A stretch of 64,000 nt of DNA from Chelatococcus caeni (GTDB taxonomy: Bacteria > Pseudomonadota > Alphaproteobacteria > Rhizobiales > Beijerinckiaceae). Numbering within the stretch: the stretch's first letter is position 1; every line of letters begins with the position of its first letter. The stretch spans positions 434,001 through 498,000 of the forward strand of contig NZ_JACIEN010000001.1 in the NCBI RefSeq assembly GCF_014196925.1, given 5' to 3'. Position numbers and translations under genes: made by a program. Under the pieces are notes generated by a model that saw nothing but the letters and a program-made list of their open reading frames with translations, ran no database searches and was not told the origin of the DNA. Shown piece after piece: positions 33,820 to 44,748 of this stretch.

Positions 33820-35194
33820 GCTCTTCCGCACGACGGCCTTCAAGCTGTCGGCGGCCTATCTCCTCGTCTTCGTCCTCTTCGCCGGCTTCATCCTCGGCTA
33901 TGTCGCCTGGAACGCCCGGCGCGTGCTCGACGACCAGATCCAGGGCACCATCGACGCCGAGCTGCAGGGCCTCGCCGAGCAGTACCGCATCGGCGGCATC
34001 CGCCGGCTCGTCAACATCATCGACCGGCGCTCGCGCGCGCCGAGCGCCTCCCTCTATCTCGTCACGACCATGGCCGGCGAGCGGCTGGCGGGCAACGTGG
34101 TCGAAGTGCCCTTCGGCATTCTCGACGAGCCGGGCTCGCGCGAGATCGCCTATCGGCGCAGCGACGAGACGGGAGACAGGGAGTTCCGGGCCCTCGTGCG
34201 CGTCTATGTGCTGCCCGGCGGCTTCCGCCTGCTCGTCGGCCGCGACCTCGAGGAGCGGCTGCAGTTGCAGGCCGTCATCCGCCGCGCGCTCATCCTCTCC
34301 ATCGGCCTCGTCACCGTGCTCGCCTGCCTCGGCGGCTGGTTCATCACGCGGCGCGTGCTCAAGCGCGTCGATGCGATGACGGAGACGACGCGCACCATCA
34401 TGGAGGGCGACCTCGACGGGCGCCTCACCGTGACCGGCACCGGCGACGAGCTCGACCGCCTGGCGCAGAACCTCAACGACATGCTCGGCCGCATCGGCGA
34501 ATTGATGGCCGGCATGCGCGAGGTGTCGGACAACATCGCCCACGACCTCAAGACGCCGCTGACGCGCCTGCGCAACCGAGCCGAGGAGGCGCTGCGCACG
34601 GCGCGGTCACCGGACGAATATGCCATCGCGCTCGAAGGCATCATCGACGAATCCGACAATCTCATCCGCATCTTCAACGCGCTCCTGATGATCGCGCGGC
34701 TTGAGGCGGGCAATGCCAATGCCGCCATGGACGGTTTCGATGCGGCCGAGATCGCCGGCGGCCTCGCGGAGCTCTACGAGCCGCTCGCCGAGGAGGCGGG
34801 CATGCCGCTCGTCGCCGAGATCGAGCCGGACCTGCCGGTGCATGGCAACCGCGAGCTCATCAGCCAGTCGCTCGCCAATCTGATGGACAATGCCCTCAAA
34901 TACGGCACAAGCTGCGAGACGACGCCGGAGGTGAGGATCACCGCCCGGCGCAGCGGCGGCATGGTGGAGATCGCGGTGAGCGACCGGGGCCCGGGCATTC
35001 CGGAAGGGGAGCGGGAACGGGTGCTGGAGCGCTTCGCGCGTCTCGAAAGCGCGCGCTCCAAGCCGGGCTTCGGCCTCGGCCTCAGCCTCGCCTCGGCCGT
35101 CGCGCGCCTGCACACGGGCGCGCTGCGGCTCGAGGGCAACGGGCCCGGCCTGCGGGCCGTCCTCGCGCTGCCGCTGGCGAAGAACGAGGGATGA
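33803..35194 (+). CDS. sensor histidine kinase, partner of the preceding regulator
   Basis: A 463-residue kinase with membrane helices at about 17-36 and 161-181, a periplasmic domain of some 125 residues, a HAMP domain, phospho-acceptor His247 in NIAHDLKTPLTRLRNR, and an ATPase domain with LMDNALKYG (N box), VSDRGPGIPEG and GFGLGLSLA. It starts at GTG 33803 inside the regulator gene. Length and domain order are normal for the class. It is followed by a palindromic repeat and then glnE. Confidence 0.9.
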   Translation: MTGLGKLFRTTAFKLSAAYLLVFVLFAGFILGYVAWNARRVLDDQIQGTIDAELQGLAEQYRIGGIRRLVNIIDRRSRAPSASLYLVTTMAGERLAGNVVEVPFGILDEPGSREIAYRRSDETGDREFRALVRVYVLPGGFRLLVGRDLEERLQLQAVIRRALILSIGLVTVLACLGGWFITRRVLKRVDAMTETTRTIMEGDLDGRLTVTGTGDELDRLAQNLNDMLGRIGELMAGMREVSDNIAHDLKTPLTRLRNRAEEALRTARSPDEYAIALEGIIDESDNLIRIFNALLMIARLEAGNANAAMDGFDAAEIAGGLAELYEPLAEEAGMPLVAEIEPDLPVHGNRELISQSLANLMDNALKYGTSCETTPEVRITARRSGGMVEIAVSDRGPGIPEGERERVLERFARLESARSKPGFGLGLSLASAVARLHTGALRLEGNGPGLRAVLALPLAKNEG

Positions 35195-35309
35195 CGGCAC
35201 GCCCATCCTCGGCCGGGATGGCCATGCTTTTCGTCCGGCGACATGGTGTGGGAATGTTTGTCGCATTCGGCTCAAGGGCGGGAAGATGAGGGTGGCCCCA
35301 TCTTGCCAT

Positions 35310-35400
35310 CGTCATGCCCGCGCCTGTCGCGGGCATCCACGCCCTGGAAGGCTGGGCAACATGAAAGTCGTGGATGGCCGGGGCAAGCCCGGCCATGACG
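35310..35400 (+). repeat. palindromic intergenic repeat, copy A
   Basis: A 91-bp element made of two hairpins joined by a variable middle. The first pairs TGCCCGCG with CGCGGGCA (starting CGTCATGCCCGCG), the second pairs GGCCGGG with CCCGGCC (ending CCCGGCCATGACG). The whole begins and ends with CGTCATG/CATGACG. It lies in the 242-base gap between the sensor kinase and glnE. Same family as the copies at 38.5-39.5 kb. Elements like this are common between genes in Bradyrhizobium-type genomes. Confidence 0.85.
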
Positions 35401-35436
35401 GGACCGAAGAGCTGTTCTCGAGACCATCGGCATGAA

Positions 35437-38412
35437 ATGGGCAAGAAACAAAACGTGACAGGGCAGGAAGCAACGCCTCTCGCAGCCATGGTCGACTGCC
35501 TGCCGGCGCCGCCCGGCAAGCCGGCTGTCGCGCGCCTCGCCGCCGATCTCCTCGACGGGGACGAGACCTCCACCGCCCTCCGGCGTCTCCTCGATGCGCA
35601 TCCGCGGCTGGCGAACCTCACCGCCGCCTTCGCCGATTATTCGCCCTTCCTGTGGCGGCTCGCGACGACGAAGCCCGAGCGGTTCCTGGCCCTGATCGAC
35701 GGCGCCCCGGACGCGATCCGCGCGCGCATCCTCGCCGACGTGCAGCGCGCCGGGGAGGAGGCGGAGGAGGTCGCGGACATCATGCGCCGCCTCAGGCGCC
35801 TCAGGGCGGAGTTCGCGCTCTTCGTCGCCTTGTGCGATTGCGGCGGCCTGTGGAGCCTGCCGGAGGTCACGCGCGCGCTCAGCGATTTCGCCGACGCCTG
35901 CGTCGCGGCGGCGGTCGCCTTCCTCCTGCGCGAGGCGCGGGAGGCCGGACGCCTTACGGCAGCGGACGGGGAGGGGCCGGGCTTCGTCGTGCTGGCGCTC
36001 GGCAAGCACGGGGCGCGGGAACTCAACTATTCGAGCGACATCGACCTCGTCGTCTTCTTCGATCCCGAGGCGCCGCTGCGCGAAGGACTGGAGCCGGCCC
36101 CCTTCTTCGTGCGCCTGACGCAGGGGCTGGTGAAGATCCTGCAGGAGCGCACCGGCGACGGCTATGTCTTCCGCGTCGACCTGCGCCTCAGGCCCGATCC
36201 CGGCTCCACGGCCGTCGCCGTGTCGCTTCCGGCCGCCTTCTCCTATTACGAGAGCGTCGGCCAGAACTGGGAGCGCGCCGCCTTCATCAAGGCGCGCCCG
36301 GTCGCGGGCGACATCGCGCTCGCCGAGCGCTTCCTCGCCGACCTGCGCCCCTTCGTCTGGCGCAAGTACTTCGATTTCGCCACCATCGCCGACATCCATG
36401 CGATGAAGCGGCAGATCCATGCCGTGCGCGGCCACGAGGCCATCGCGGTGGCCGGCCACGACATCAAGCTCGGCCGCGGCGGCATCCGCGAGATCGAGTT
36501 CTTCGTGCAGACGCAGCAGCTCGTCTTCGGCGGGCGCCGCCCCTCGCTGCGCGGGCGGCGCACGCTCGAGGTGCTCGATGCGCTCGTCGAGGAGAAGTGG
36601 ATCACGCCCCAGGCGCGCGACGACATGGCGGCCGCGTATATTTTCCTGCGCACCGTCGAGCACCGGCTGCAGATGGTGGCCGACGAGCAGACGCAGCGCC
36701 TGCCGGACGACGCCGAGGCGCTGGCGCGCGTCGCCCGCTTCTGCGGCTTTGCGACCGTGGAAGCTTTCGGCGAGGCGCTGACGGCCCATGCGCGCAAGGT
36801 GCAGGGCCACTACGCCATGCTGTTCGAGGAGGGGCCGGAACTTGCCGCGGAGGCCGGCAGCCTCGTCTTCACCGGCACGAGCGACGACCCCGAGACGCTC
36901 GAGACCCTGCGGCGGCTCGGCTTCTCCGACCCGCCGCGCGTCGCGGAGACCGTGCGCGGCTGGCATTTCGGCCGCCGCTCGGCAGTCACCAGCGCCCGCG
37001 CCCGCGAGGTGCTGACGGAGCTGACGCCGGCGCTCCTGACCGCGCTCGGCCAAACGGCGGCTCCAGATGCGGCGCTCGCGGCGCTCGACGAGGCCTTCGG
37101 CCGCATGCCGGCCGCCGTCGAGCTTCTCTCCATGCTGCGTTCCAACGAGCGGCTGCTGCGCCTCTTTGCCGATCTTCTCGGCGGCGCCCCGCGGCTCGCC
37201 GAGGTCGTCTCCGCCAGCCCGCACGTGCTCGACGCCGTCATCGACCCGACCTTCCTCGACCCGACGAGCGACGAGGCGGCGATCGAGGCGCGCTTGCGCG
37301 GCCTCGTCGGCAAGCCGGCGAGCTACGAGGATTTTCTCGACCGGCTGCGCGAGGCGGTGCGGCAGGAGAATTTCCTCGTCGGCGCGCGCTTCCTCTCCGA
37401 CATCCTGTCGCCGCCGCGCGCCGGGGAGGCCTTCGCGGCCGTGGCGCAGGCCACCGTGCGCCTCAGCCTCGAGGCCGCGCAAGCCGCCTTCGAGGAGGAG
37501 CATGGCAGGGTGCCCGGCGGGCGCGCGGTCGTCGTCGGCCTCGGACGCCTCGGCGCGCACGAGATGACGGCGGCCTCCGACCTCGACCTCGTCGTCATCT
37601 ACGACTTCGATCCCGACAACCGGGAGAGCGACGGCCGCCGGCCCCTCGACGCCGTCGTCTACTACAGCCGCCTGACCCAGCGCCTCGTCAGCGCGCTCAC
37701 CGTGCCGACGCGGCGCGGCGGGCTCTACGAGGTCGACATGCGCCTGCGCCCCTCGGGCCGCAAGGGGCCGGTCGCGACGCAGTTCGACGGCTTCCTCGCC
37801 TACCAGAAGACCGAGGCCGAGACCTGGGAGCACATGGCGCTGACGCGCGCCCGCGTCATCGCCGGCGACGCCTCCCTCGCTGCCGACGTGGAGGACGCGA
37901 TCACGGCGGTGCTGCGCGAGACGCGCGACCGGGAGAAGCTCGCCGCCGACATCCGCGACATGCGCGCCCTCATCGCCGAGGAGAAGGGGGAGGACGACCC
38001 CGGTGACCTCAAGCTCGCCGCGGGCGGGCTGGTGGACATCGAGTTCATGGCCCAGTTCCTGATGCTGGCCCATGCGGCGGCCGAGCCGGCCCTGATCGTG
38101 CCCGGCACGGCCCACGTCCTCGCCCGCGCGGCCGAGAAGGGCCTTGTCGCGCCGGACCATGCCGACGTGCTGCGCCCCGCCTACGACCTCCTGTCGAGCG
38201 TCTTCCACTGGCAGCGCCTGACGGTGGAGGGCCGCTTCGACCCCAAGGCCGTCGCCCCGGCGATCCAGAAGCGCATCGCCACGGCCGTTGGCCTGCCCGA
38301 CCAGAAGGTGCTGGCCCGGACGCTCGACGACACGCGCCGCCAGGTGCGCGCCACCTTCAACGAACTTTTGGGCGTCGGCGGCAAGGCGAAGTCCCGCAAG
38401 GCCAAGGGGTAG
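35437..38412 (+). CDS. glnE: bifunctional glutamine synthetase adenylyltransferase/deadenylylase
   Basis: A 991-residue enzyme that adds AMP to or removes it from glutamine synthetase in response to PII, tuning nitrogen assimilation. Two nucleotidyltransferase domains are evident. The N-terminal removing domain has LGKHGARELNYSSDIDLVVF (about 187-207), and the C-terminal adding domain has LGRLGAHEMTAASDLDLVVI (about 702-722). The length is normal for the family. ATG 35437 is preferred, since the frame upstream runs through the palindromic repeat. The gene order degP, regulator, kinase, glnE matches other rhizobia. Confidence 0.96.
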   Translation: MGKKQNVTGQEATPLAAMVDCLPAPPGKPAVARLAADLLDGDETSTALRRLLDAHPRLANLTAAFADYSPFLWRLATTKPERFLALIDGAPDAIRARILADVQRAGEEAEEVADIMRRLRRLRAEFALFVALCDCGGLWSLPEVTRALSDFADACVAAAVAFLLREAREAGRLTAADGEGPGFVVLALGKHGARELNYSSDIDLVVFFDPEAPLREGLEPAPFFVRLTQGLVKILQERTGDGYVFRVDLRLRPDPGSTAVAVSLPAAFSYYESVGQNWERAAFIKARPVAGDIALAERFLADLRPFVWRKYFDFATIADIHAMKRQIHAVRGHEAIAVAGHDIKLGRGGIREIEFFVQTQQLVFGGRRPSLRGRRTLEVLDALVEEKWITPQARDDMAAAYIFLRTVEHRLQMVADEQTQRLPDDAEALARVARFCGFATVEAFGEALTAHARKVQGHYAMLFEEGPELAAEAGSLVFTGTSDDPETLETLRRLGFSDPPRVAETVRGWHFGRRSAVTSARAREVLTELTPALLTALGQTAAPDAALAALDEAFGRMPAAVELLSMLRSNERLLRLFADLLGGAPRLAEVVSASPHVLDAVIDPTFLDPTSDEAAIEARLRGLVGKPASYEDFLDRLREAVRQENFLVGARFLSDILSPPRAGEAFAAVAQATVRLSLEAAQAAFEEEHGRVPGGRAVVVGLGRLGAHEMTAASDLDLVVIYDFDPDNRESDGRRPLDAVVYYSRLTQRLVSALTVPTRRGGLYEVDMRLRPSGRKGPVATQFDGFLAYQKTEAETWEHMALTRARVIAGDASLAADVEDAITAVLRETRDREKLAADIRDMRALIAEEKGEDDPGDLKLAAGGLVDIEFMAQFLMLAHAAAEPALIVPGTAHVLARAAEKGLVAPDHADVLRPAYDLLSSVFHWQRLTVEGRFDPKAVAPAIQKRIATAVGLPDQKVLARTLDDTRRQVRATFNELLGVGGKAKSRKAKG

Positions 38413-38473
38413 CACGCTCCCCCTTGGCGGACCGGGCGAGCCGCTGCACGGCCGTGAAGCGCCACCTCTCCCC

Positions 38474-38565
38474 GCGTCATGGCCGGGTTCGTCCCGGCCA
38501 TCCACGCCGTTTGCCTTCGTGCATTGGTCCTGGCGTCGATGCCCGCGACAAGCGCGGGCATGACG
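38474..38565 (-). repeat. palindromic intergenic repeat, copy B (inverted)
   Basis: A 92-bp copy of the same two-hairpin element in the opposite orientation to copies A, C, D and E: it begins CGTCATGGCCGGG and ends GCGGGCATGACG. It lies 61 bases after glnE and 24 bases from the stop of the GIY-YIG gene, so together with copy C it brackets that gene as an inverted pair. Confidence 0.85.
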
Positions 38566-38589
38566 ACAGGGAAGCGTTGCGCTTCTCCT

Positions 38590-38853
38590 TCAGGCGAGCG
38601 TCTCGTAGAGATCCCGCCACTGCGGGTTCATTTCGAGGATGAGCCGTATCTTCCAACGGCGCGGCCAGTGCTTCATGTTGCTCTCGCGTTGGATGGCGCT
38701 GCGAATATCCTCGTAAGCTTCGTAATAGACGAGCTGCTTCAAGCCATAGCGTTTGGTGAAGCCGTCGATCATGCTTTCGCGGTGCTCCCATGCGCGACGC
38801 GCGAGGTTGCTCGTCACGCCGATATAGAGCGTGCCGTTCGGCCTGTTGGTCAT
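38590..38853 (-). CDS. GIY-YIG nuclease family protein
   Basis: An 87-residue single-domain GIY-YIG protein. The signature is GTLYIGVTSNLARRAWEHRE (Tyr and Gly of the YIG motif, conserved Arg), with a later Asn in RESNMKHWPRRWK and Glu in LILEMNPQW. It is of the short UPF0213/YhbQ-like class, whose biological role is unclear. Its actual cleavage activity is unproven. ATG 38853 is chosen, and an upstream in-frame ATG at 38880 adds nine unconserved residues. It is bracketed by inverted copies of a palindromic repeat (38474-38565 and 38974-39064), an arrangement suggesting a link to repeat spread. Confidence 0.85.
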   Translation of the reverse strand: MTNRPNGTLYIGVTSNLARRAWEHRESMIDGFTKRYGLKQLVYYEAYEDIRSAIQRESNMKHWPRRWKIRLILEMNPQWRDLYETLA

Positions 38854-38973
38854 GATGTCAACCCAGCCGCCCCGCATGTTCCTAGAAGAGCAGGCATGCA
38901 CATCGGCGACAAGCGCGGCTCTTCGGGATTGCCGGGATGCCCCGCCGGGGAATCTTGGCGCCACCTCCCCCCG

Positions 38974-39454
38974 CGTCATGCCCGCGCTTGTCGCGGGCAT
39001 CCACGCCGGGACGATTGCGCCAGGCCAGAAGGCGTGGATGGCCGGGACAAGCCCGGCCATGACGTGGAGAGGTTGTGCGGTGGCTCCCCGTTCGTTCCCG
39101 CCAACGGACGGCTATGCCATTAGGCCATGGGCATGGCGGCAGGGGAATATCCACCGCGGCGCCATCTCTCCCCGCGTCATGCCCGCGCTTGTCGCGGGCA
39201 TGACGCGGGGACGATTGCACCAGGCCAGAAGGCGTGGATGGCCGGCCATGACGTGGAGAGTTTGCGCGGTGGCTCCCCGTTCGTTCCCGCCAACGGACGG
39301 CTATGCGATTAGGCACGGGCATGACGGCAGGGGAATATCCACCGCGGCGCCACCTCCCCCCGCGTCATGCCCCCGCTTGTCGCGGGCATCCACGCCGGGA
39401 CGACTGTACCAGGCCAAAAGGCGTAGGATGGCCGGGACGAGCCCGGCCATGACG
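38974..39454 (+). repeat. tandem array of palindromic repeats, copies C, D, E
   Basis: Three same-orientation copies of the two-hairpin element at 38974-39064, 39175-39253 and 39363-39454. They are separated by a common spacer of about 110 bases (GGTGGCTCCCCGTTCGTTCC followed by CGCCAACGGACGGCTATGC), so the repeat-plus-spacer unit is itself tandemly duplicated with periods of 201 and 188 bp. Copy D has lost internal segments of both hairpins. Together with copy B and the GIY-YIG gene this fills the gap between glnE and the PleC-like kinase. The remaining bases to 39588 show no gene. Confidence 0.85.
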
Positions 39455-39588
39455 CGGAGAGGTTGCGCGTTGCGATTTTCCGTTCGGCTTCCCCGCTCCG
39501 TTTCCACCTTCCGTGTCCGTCAGCGGACAGGCGCCTGACAGGCAGGGCGAGACGGCGCGGGCCCCGGGCCGAGCGACCTTCCCCCGCC

Positions 39589-41892
<2,304 letters not shown>

Positions 41893-42088
41893 TGAATGCC
41901 CCCTTCGGAGTCCAAACGTCTCATCGGGAAGACGTGCCGCATCTCACCGAATCACTTACATCTGAATCCTGAAGGGGCCGTTTGTCCAGAGTCTTTATGA
42001 TTGGTTGACGCGACACGGTAAATGCTTGTTGTGCAGCTGCATTTCCGTCGATGCGTCGTCTGGACTACTTTCAACTACATTTAGTGTG

Positions 42089-44725
42089 TCAGGATAGTGA
42101 CCGGCCCGATATGTCGGCGACGTCGGGCGAGAGCCCGGGCGTGTCGGCGACACGGCGCAGCGCCTTCTCCGCCTCAGCCCTGCGTGCGGGCTCGAGCATC
42201 TTCCACGTGCGGAAGGCGGTCAGCAGCCGGGCTGCGACCTGTGGATTGCGCGCATCGAGCGCAATGACGGTGTCGGCGAGAAAGTCGTAGCCGGCGCCGT
42301 CGGGCCGGTTGAACTGGGTGAGATTGGCCATCGCGAAGCTGCCGATGAGCGAGCGCACGCGGTTGGGATTGCCCATCGAGAAGGCGGGATGGCGCATCAG
42401 GCCGCGCACCCGCTCCAGCGTCTCGGGCTCGGGGATCATGGCCTGCAGCGAGAACCACTTGTCGAGGACGAGGGCATTGCCGCGGAAACGCTCCGCGAAT
42501 TCGCCGAGCGCGGTCTCGCGGGCCGTGCCGGGCAGGTGCGACAGGACGCCGAGCGCGGCGAAGCGGTCCGTCATGTTGTCGGCGCCGCGGAACTGGCGCA
42601 TGGCGAGCTCTTCGCCCTCGGCCGGCAGGCCGGCCGCGAAGAGATCGAGGCAGGCATTGCGCAGGGCCCGCCGGCCCGCGCCGGCGGCATCGGGGGCATA
42701 GGGCTCCTGGGTGCTCAGCTTGCCGTAGAGCTCCGCCAGCTCCGCGGCGAGGGCCGCGCCGATCTCCACCTTCACCAGCCGCCGCGCCCGGTGGACGGCA
42801 TCGGGATCGACGTCGTGGCCGATCTCGCGGGCGATGTCGGCCTCCGTCGGCAGGGCGAGCACCTGGGCGGCGAAGGCAGGATCACTGCCGGCGCGCATGG
42901 CGAGGAAGTGGCGCAGCGCATCCGCCATGCGGCGGTCGGGCACGGGCGGCGTCCCGGCGCCGACGGCGCGCAGGATCGCCCGCGTCGCGACCGTCTGGGC
43001 CGATTGCCACTGGTTGAAGGGATCGCTGTCATGGCGGAAGAGAACGAGGAGATCGTCCTCCTCGAGGTCGATCTCCAGCCGGACCGGGGCGGAGAAGCCG
43101 CGTAGCAGCGACGGCACCGGCCGCTCCGGCACATGGGTGAAGGTGAGTGTGGCCGACGGGCCGTCGAGCACGAAGACGCCCGGCATGTGGCCGGCCGTGG
43201 CCGCGGGTGACAGCGCGATCTCCGCGCCGCTCTGGCCGACGAGCCCGAGGCTGATCGGGATGAGCTGCGGCGATTTCTCCGGCTGGCCCGGCGTCGGCGG
43301 CGTCGCCTGGGTCAGCGCCAGGCGATAGGTCTTCGCCTCTGCGTCATAGTGGCCGCGGGCGTTCACGGTCGGGGTGCCGGCCTGCTCGTACCATTGGGCG
43401 AAGTGGCCGAGATCGCGCCCGCTCGCCTCGGCGAAACAGGCGAGGAATTCCTCGATCGTCGCCGCCGTGCCGTCGTAGCGGTCGAAATAGAGGTCCATGC
43501 CGCGGCGGAACGCGTCGTCGCCGATCAGCGTCTTGAGCATGCGGATGACCTCCGCACCCTTCTCGTAGACCGTCGCCGTGTAGAAGTTGTTGATCTCGCG
43601 GTACTGGCGCGGCCGCACGGGATGGGCGAGGGGGCCCGAATCCTCGGCGAACTGCTGCGCCCGGAGCACGCGCACGTCGGCGATGCGCTTGACGGCGCGC
43701 GAGCGCTCGTCGGCGGAGAACTCCTGGTCGCGGAAGACGGTGAGCCCTTCCTTCAGGCAGAGCTGGAACCAGTCCCGGCAGGTGATGCGGTTGCCCGTCC
43801 AGTTGTGGAAGTATTCGTGGGCAATGATCGCCTCGATATTGGCATAGTCGGCGTCCGTCGCCGTCTCGGGGCTGGCGAGGACGTATTTGTCGTTGAAGAT
43901 GTTGAGGCCCTTGTTCTCCATCGCCCCCATGTTGAAGTCCGACACGGCGACGACATTGAACACGTCGAGATCGTATTCGCGGCCGAAGACGCGTTCGTCC
44001 CAGGCCATGGAGCGCTTCAGCGCATCGAGGGCATAGGTCGCATCCTCCGCCTTGCCGGGCTCGACATAGACGGCGACCTCGACCGCGCGCCCCGACATGG
44101 TCGTGAACCGGTCGGCCACCTTGTCGAGGCGCCCGCCGACGATGGCGAAGAGATAGCACGGCTTGGGGAAGGGATCGTGCCAGATGGCGAAATGGCGGCC
44201 GCCGCCCGCGTCGCCCGCCGCGACCGGGTTGCCGTTGCCGAGCAGCACCGGCGCCTCATCCCGGTCCGCCTCGATGCGCGTCGTGAAGACGGAGAGGACA
44301 TCGGGCCGGTCGAGGAAATAGGTGATGCGGCGGAAGCCCTCGGCCTCGCACTGCGTGCAATAGGCGCTGCCCGAGCGATAGAGCCCCATCAGCTTGGTAT
44401 TGGCCGTGGGGTTGATCTCCGTCTCGATGGTCAGCGTGAACGGCTGCGCCGGCGGGGCATGGATCACGAGGCGCTCGGGCGAGGCCTCGAAGGCCTCCGG
44501 CGCGGCCGGCACGTCGTCGATGGCGAGCGAGACGAGCCGCAGCTCGTCCCCGTCGAGGACGAGGGGCGCGGCCGGCCGGCCCGCCGGGTTGGCGCGCAGA
44601 TGGAGCTTCGCAAGGATGCGGGTGGCGTGACGGGCGAGCCGGATGTCGAGTTCTGCGCGGTCGATCAGGTAGTCCGTCGGCCTGTAGTCCTCCAGCCGGA
44701 TGACGGCCCCGCTCTCGTCACGCAT
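42089..44725 (-). CDS. pepN: aminopeptidase N (M1 family)
   Basis: An 878-residue zinc aminopeptidase for peptide turnover in the cytoplasm. It has the exopeptidase motif GAMEN (267-271), zinc-binding HEYFH (303-307) with the third ligand Glu326 in LKEGLTVFRD, and the catalytic Tyr expected in FYTATVYEKGAEVIRML. Full family length (E. coli PepN is about 870 residues). The open frame extends far upstream as a shadow of the CDF gene. ATG 44725 (MRDESGAVIRLEDYRPTDYL) is the family-like start. It lies 23 bases after the CDF gene. Confidence 0.96.
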   Translation of the reverse strand: MRDESGAVIRLEDYRPTDYLIDRAELDIRLARHATRILAKLHLRANPAGRPAAPLVLDGDELRLVSLAIDDVPAAPEAFEASPERLVIHAPPAQPFTLTIETEINPTANTKLMGLYRSGSAYCTQCEAEGFRRITYFLDRPDVLSVFTTRIEADRDEAPVLLGNGNPVAAGDAGGGRHFAIWHDPFPKPCYLFAIVGGRLDKVADRFTTMSGRAVEVAVYVEPGKAEDATYALDALKRSMAWDERVFGREYDLDVFNVVAVSDFNMGAMENKGLNIFNDKYVLASPETATDADYANIEAIIAHEYFHNWTGNRITCRDWFQLCLKEGLTVFRDQEFSADERSRAVKRIADVRVLRAQQFAEDSGPLAHPVRPRQYREINNFYTATVYEKGAEVIRMLKTLIGDDAFRRGMDLYFDRYDGTAATIEEFLACFAEASGRDLGHFAQWYEQAGTPTVNARGHYDAEAKTYRLALTQATPPTPGQPEKSPQLIPISLGLVGQSGAEIALSPAATAGHMPGVFVLDGPSATLTFTHVPERPVPSLLRGFSAPVRLEIDLEEDDLLVLFRHDSDPFNQWQSAQTVATRAILRAVGAGTPPVPDRRMADALRHFLAMRAGSDPAFAAQVLALPTEADIAREIGHDVDPDAVHRARRLVKVEIGAALAAELAELYGKLSTQEPYAPDAAGAGRRALRNACLDLFAAGLPAEGEELAMRQFRGADNMTDRFAALGVLSHLPGTARETALGEFAERFRGNALVLDKWFSLQAMIPEPETLERVRGLMRHPAFSMGNPNRVRSLIGSFAMANLTQFNRPDGAGYDFLADTVIALDARNPQVAARLLTAFRTWKMLEPARRAEAEKALRRVADTPGLSPDVADISGRSLS

Positions 44726-44748
44726 CGACGCTCTCCCCGTGTCCTGTC

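Noticed and set aside
38974-39454. The tandem palindromic repeats as a CRISPR array
   Set aside because: Units are about 90 bp with internal hairpins, and the spacers are nearly identical to each other. No cas genes are nearby.
38831-39538. ORFs across the repeat array with peptides such as MPALVAGIHA
   Set aside because: These are translations of the palindromic repeat in various frames, often misannotated as hypothetical proteins.
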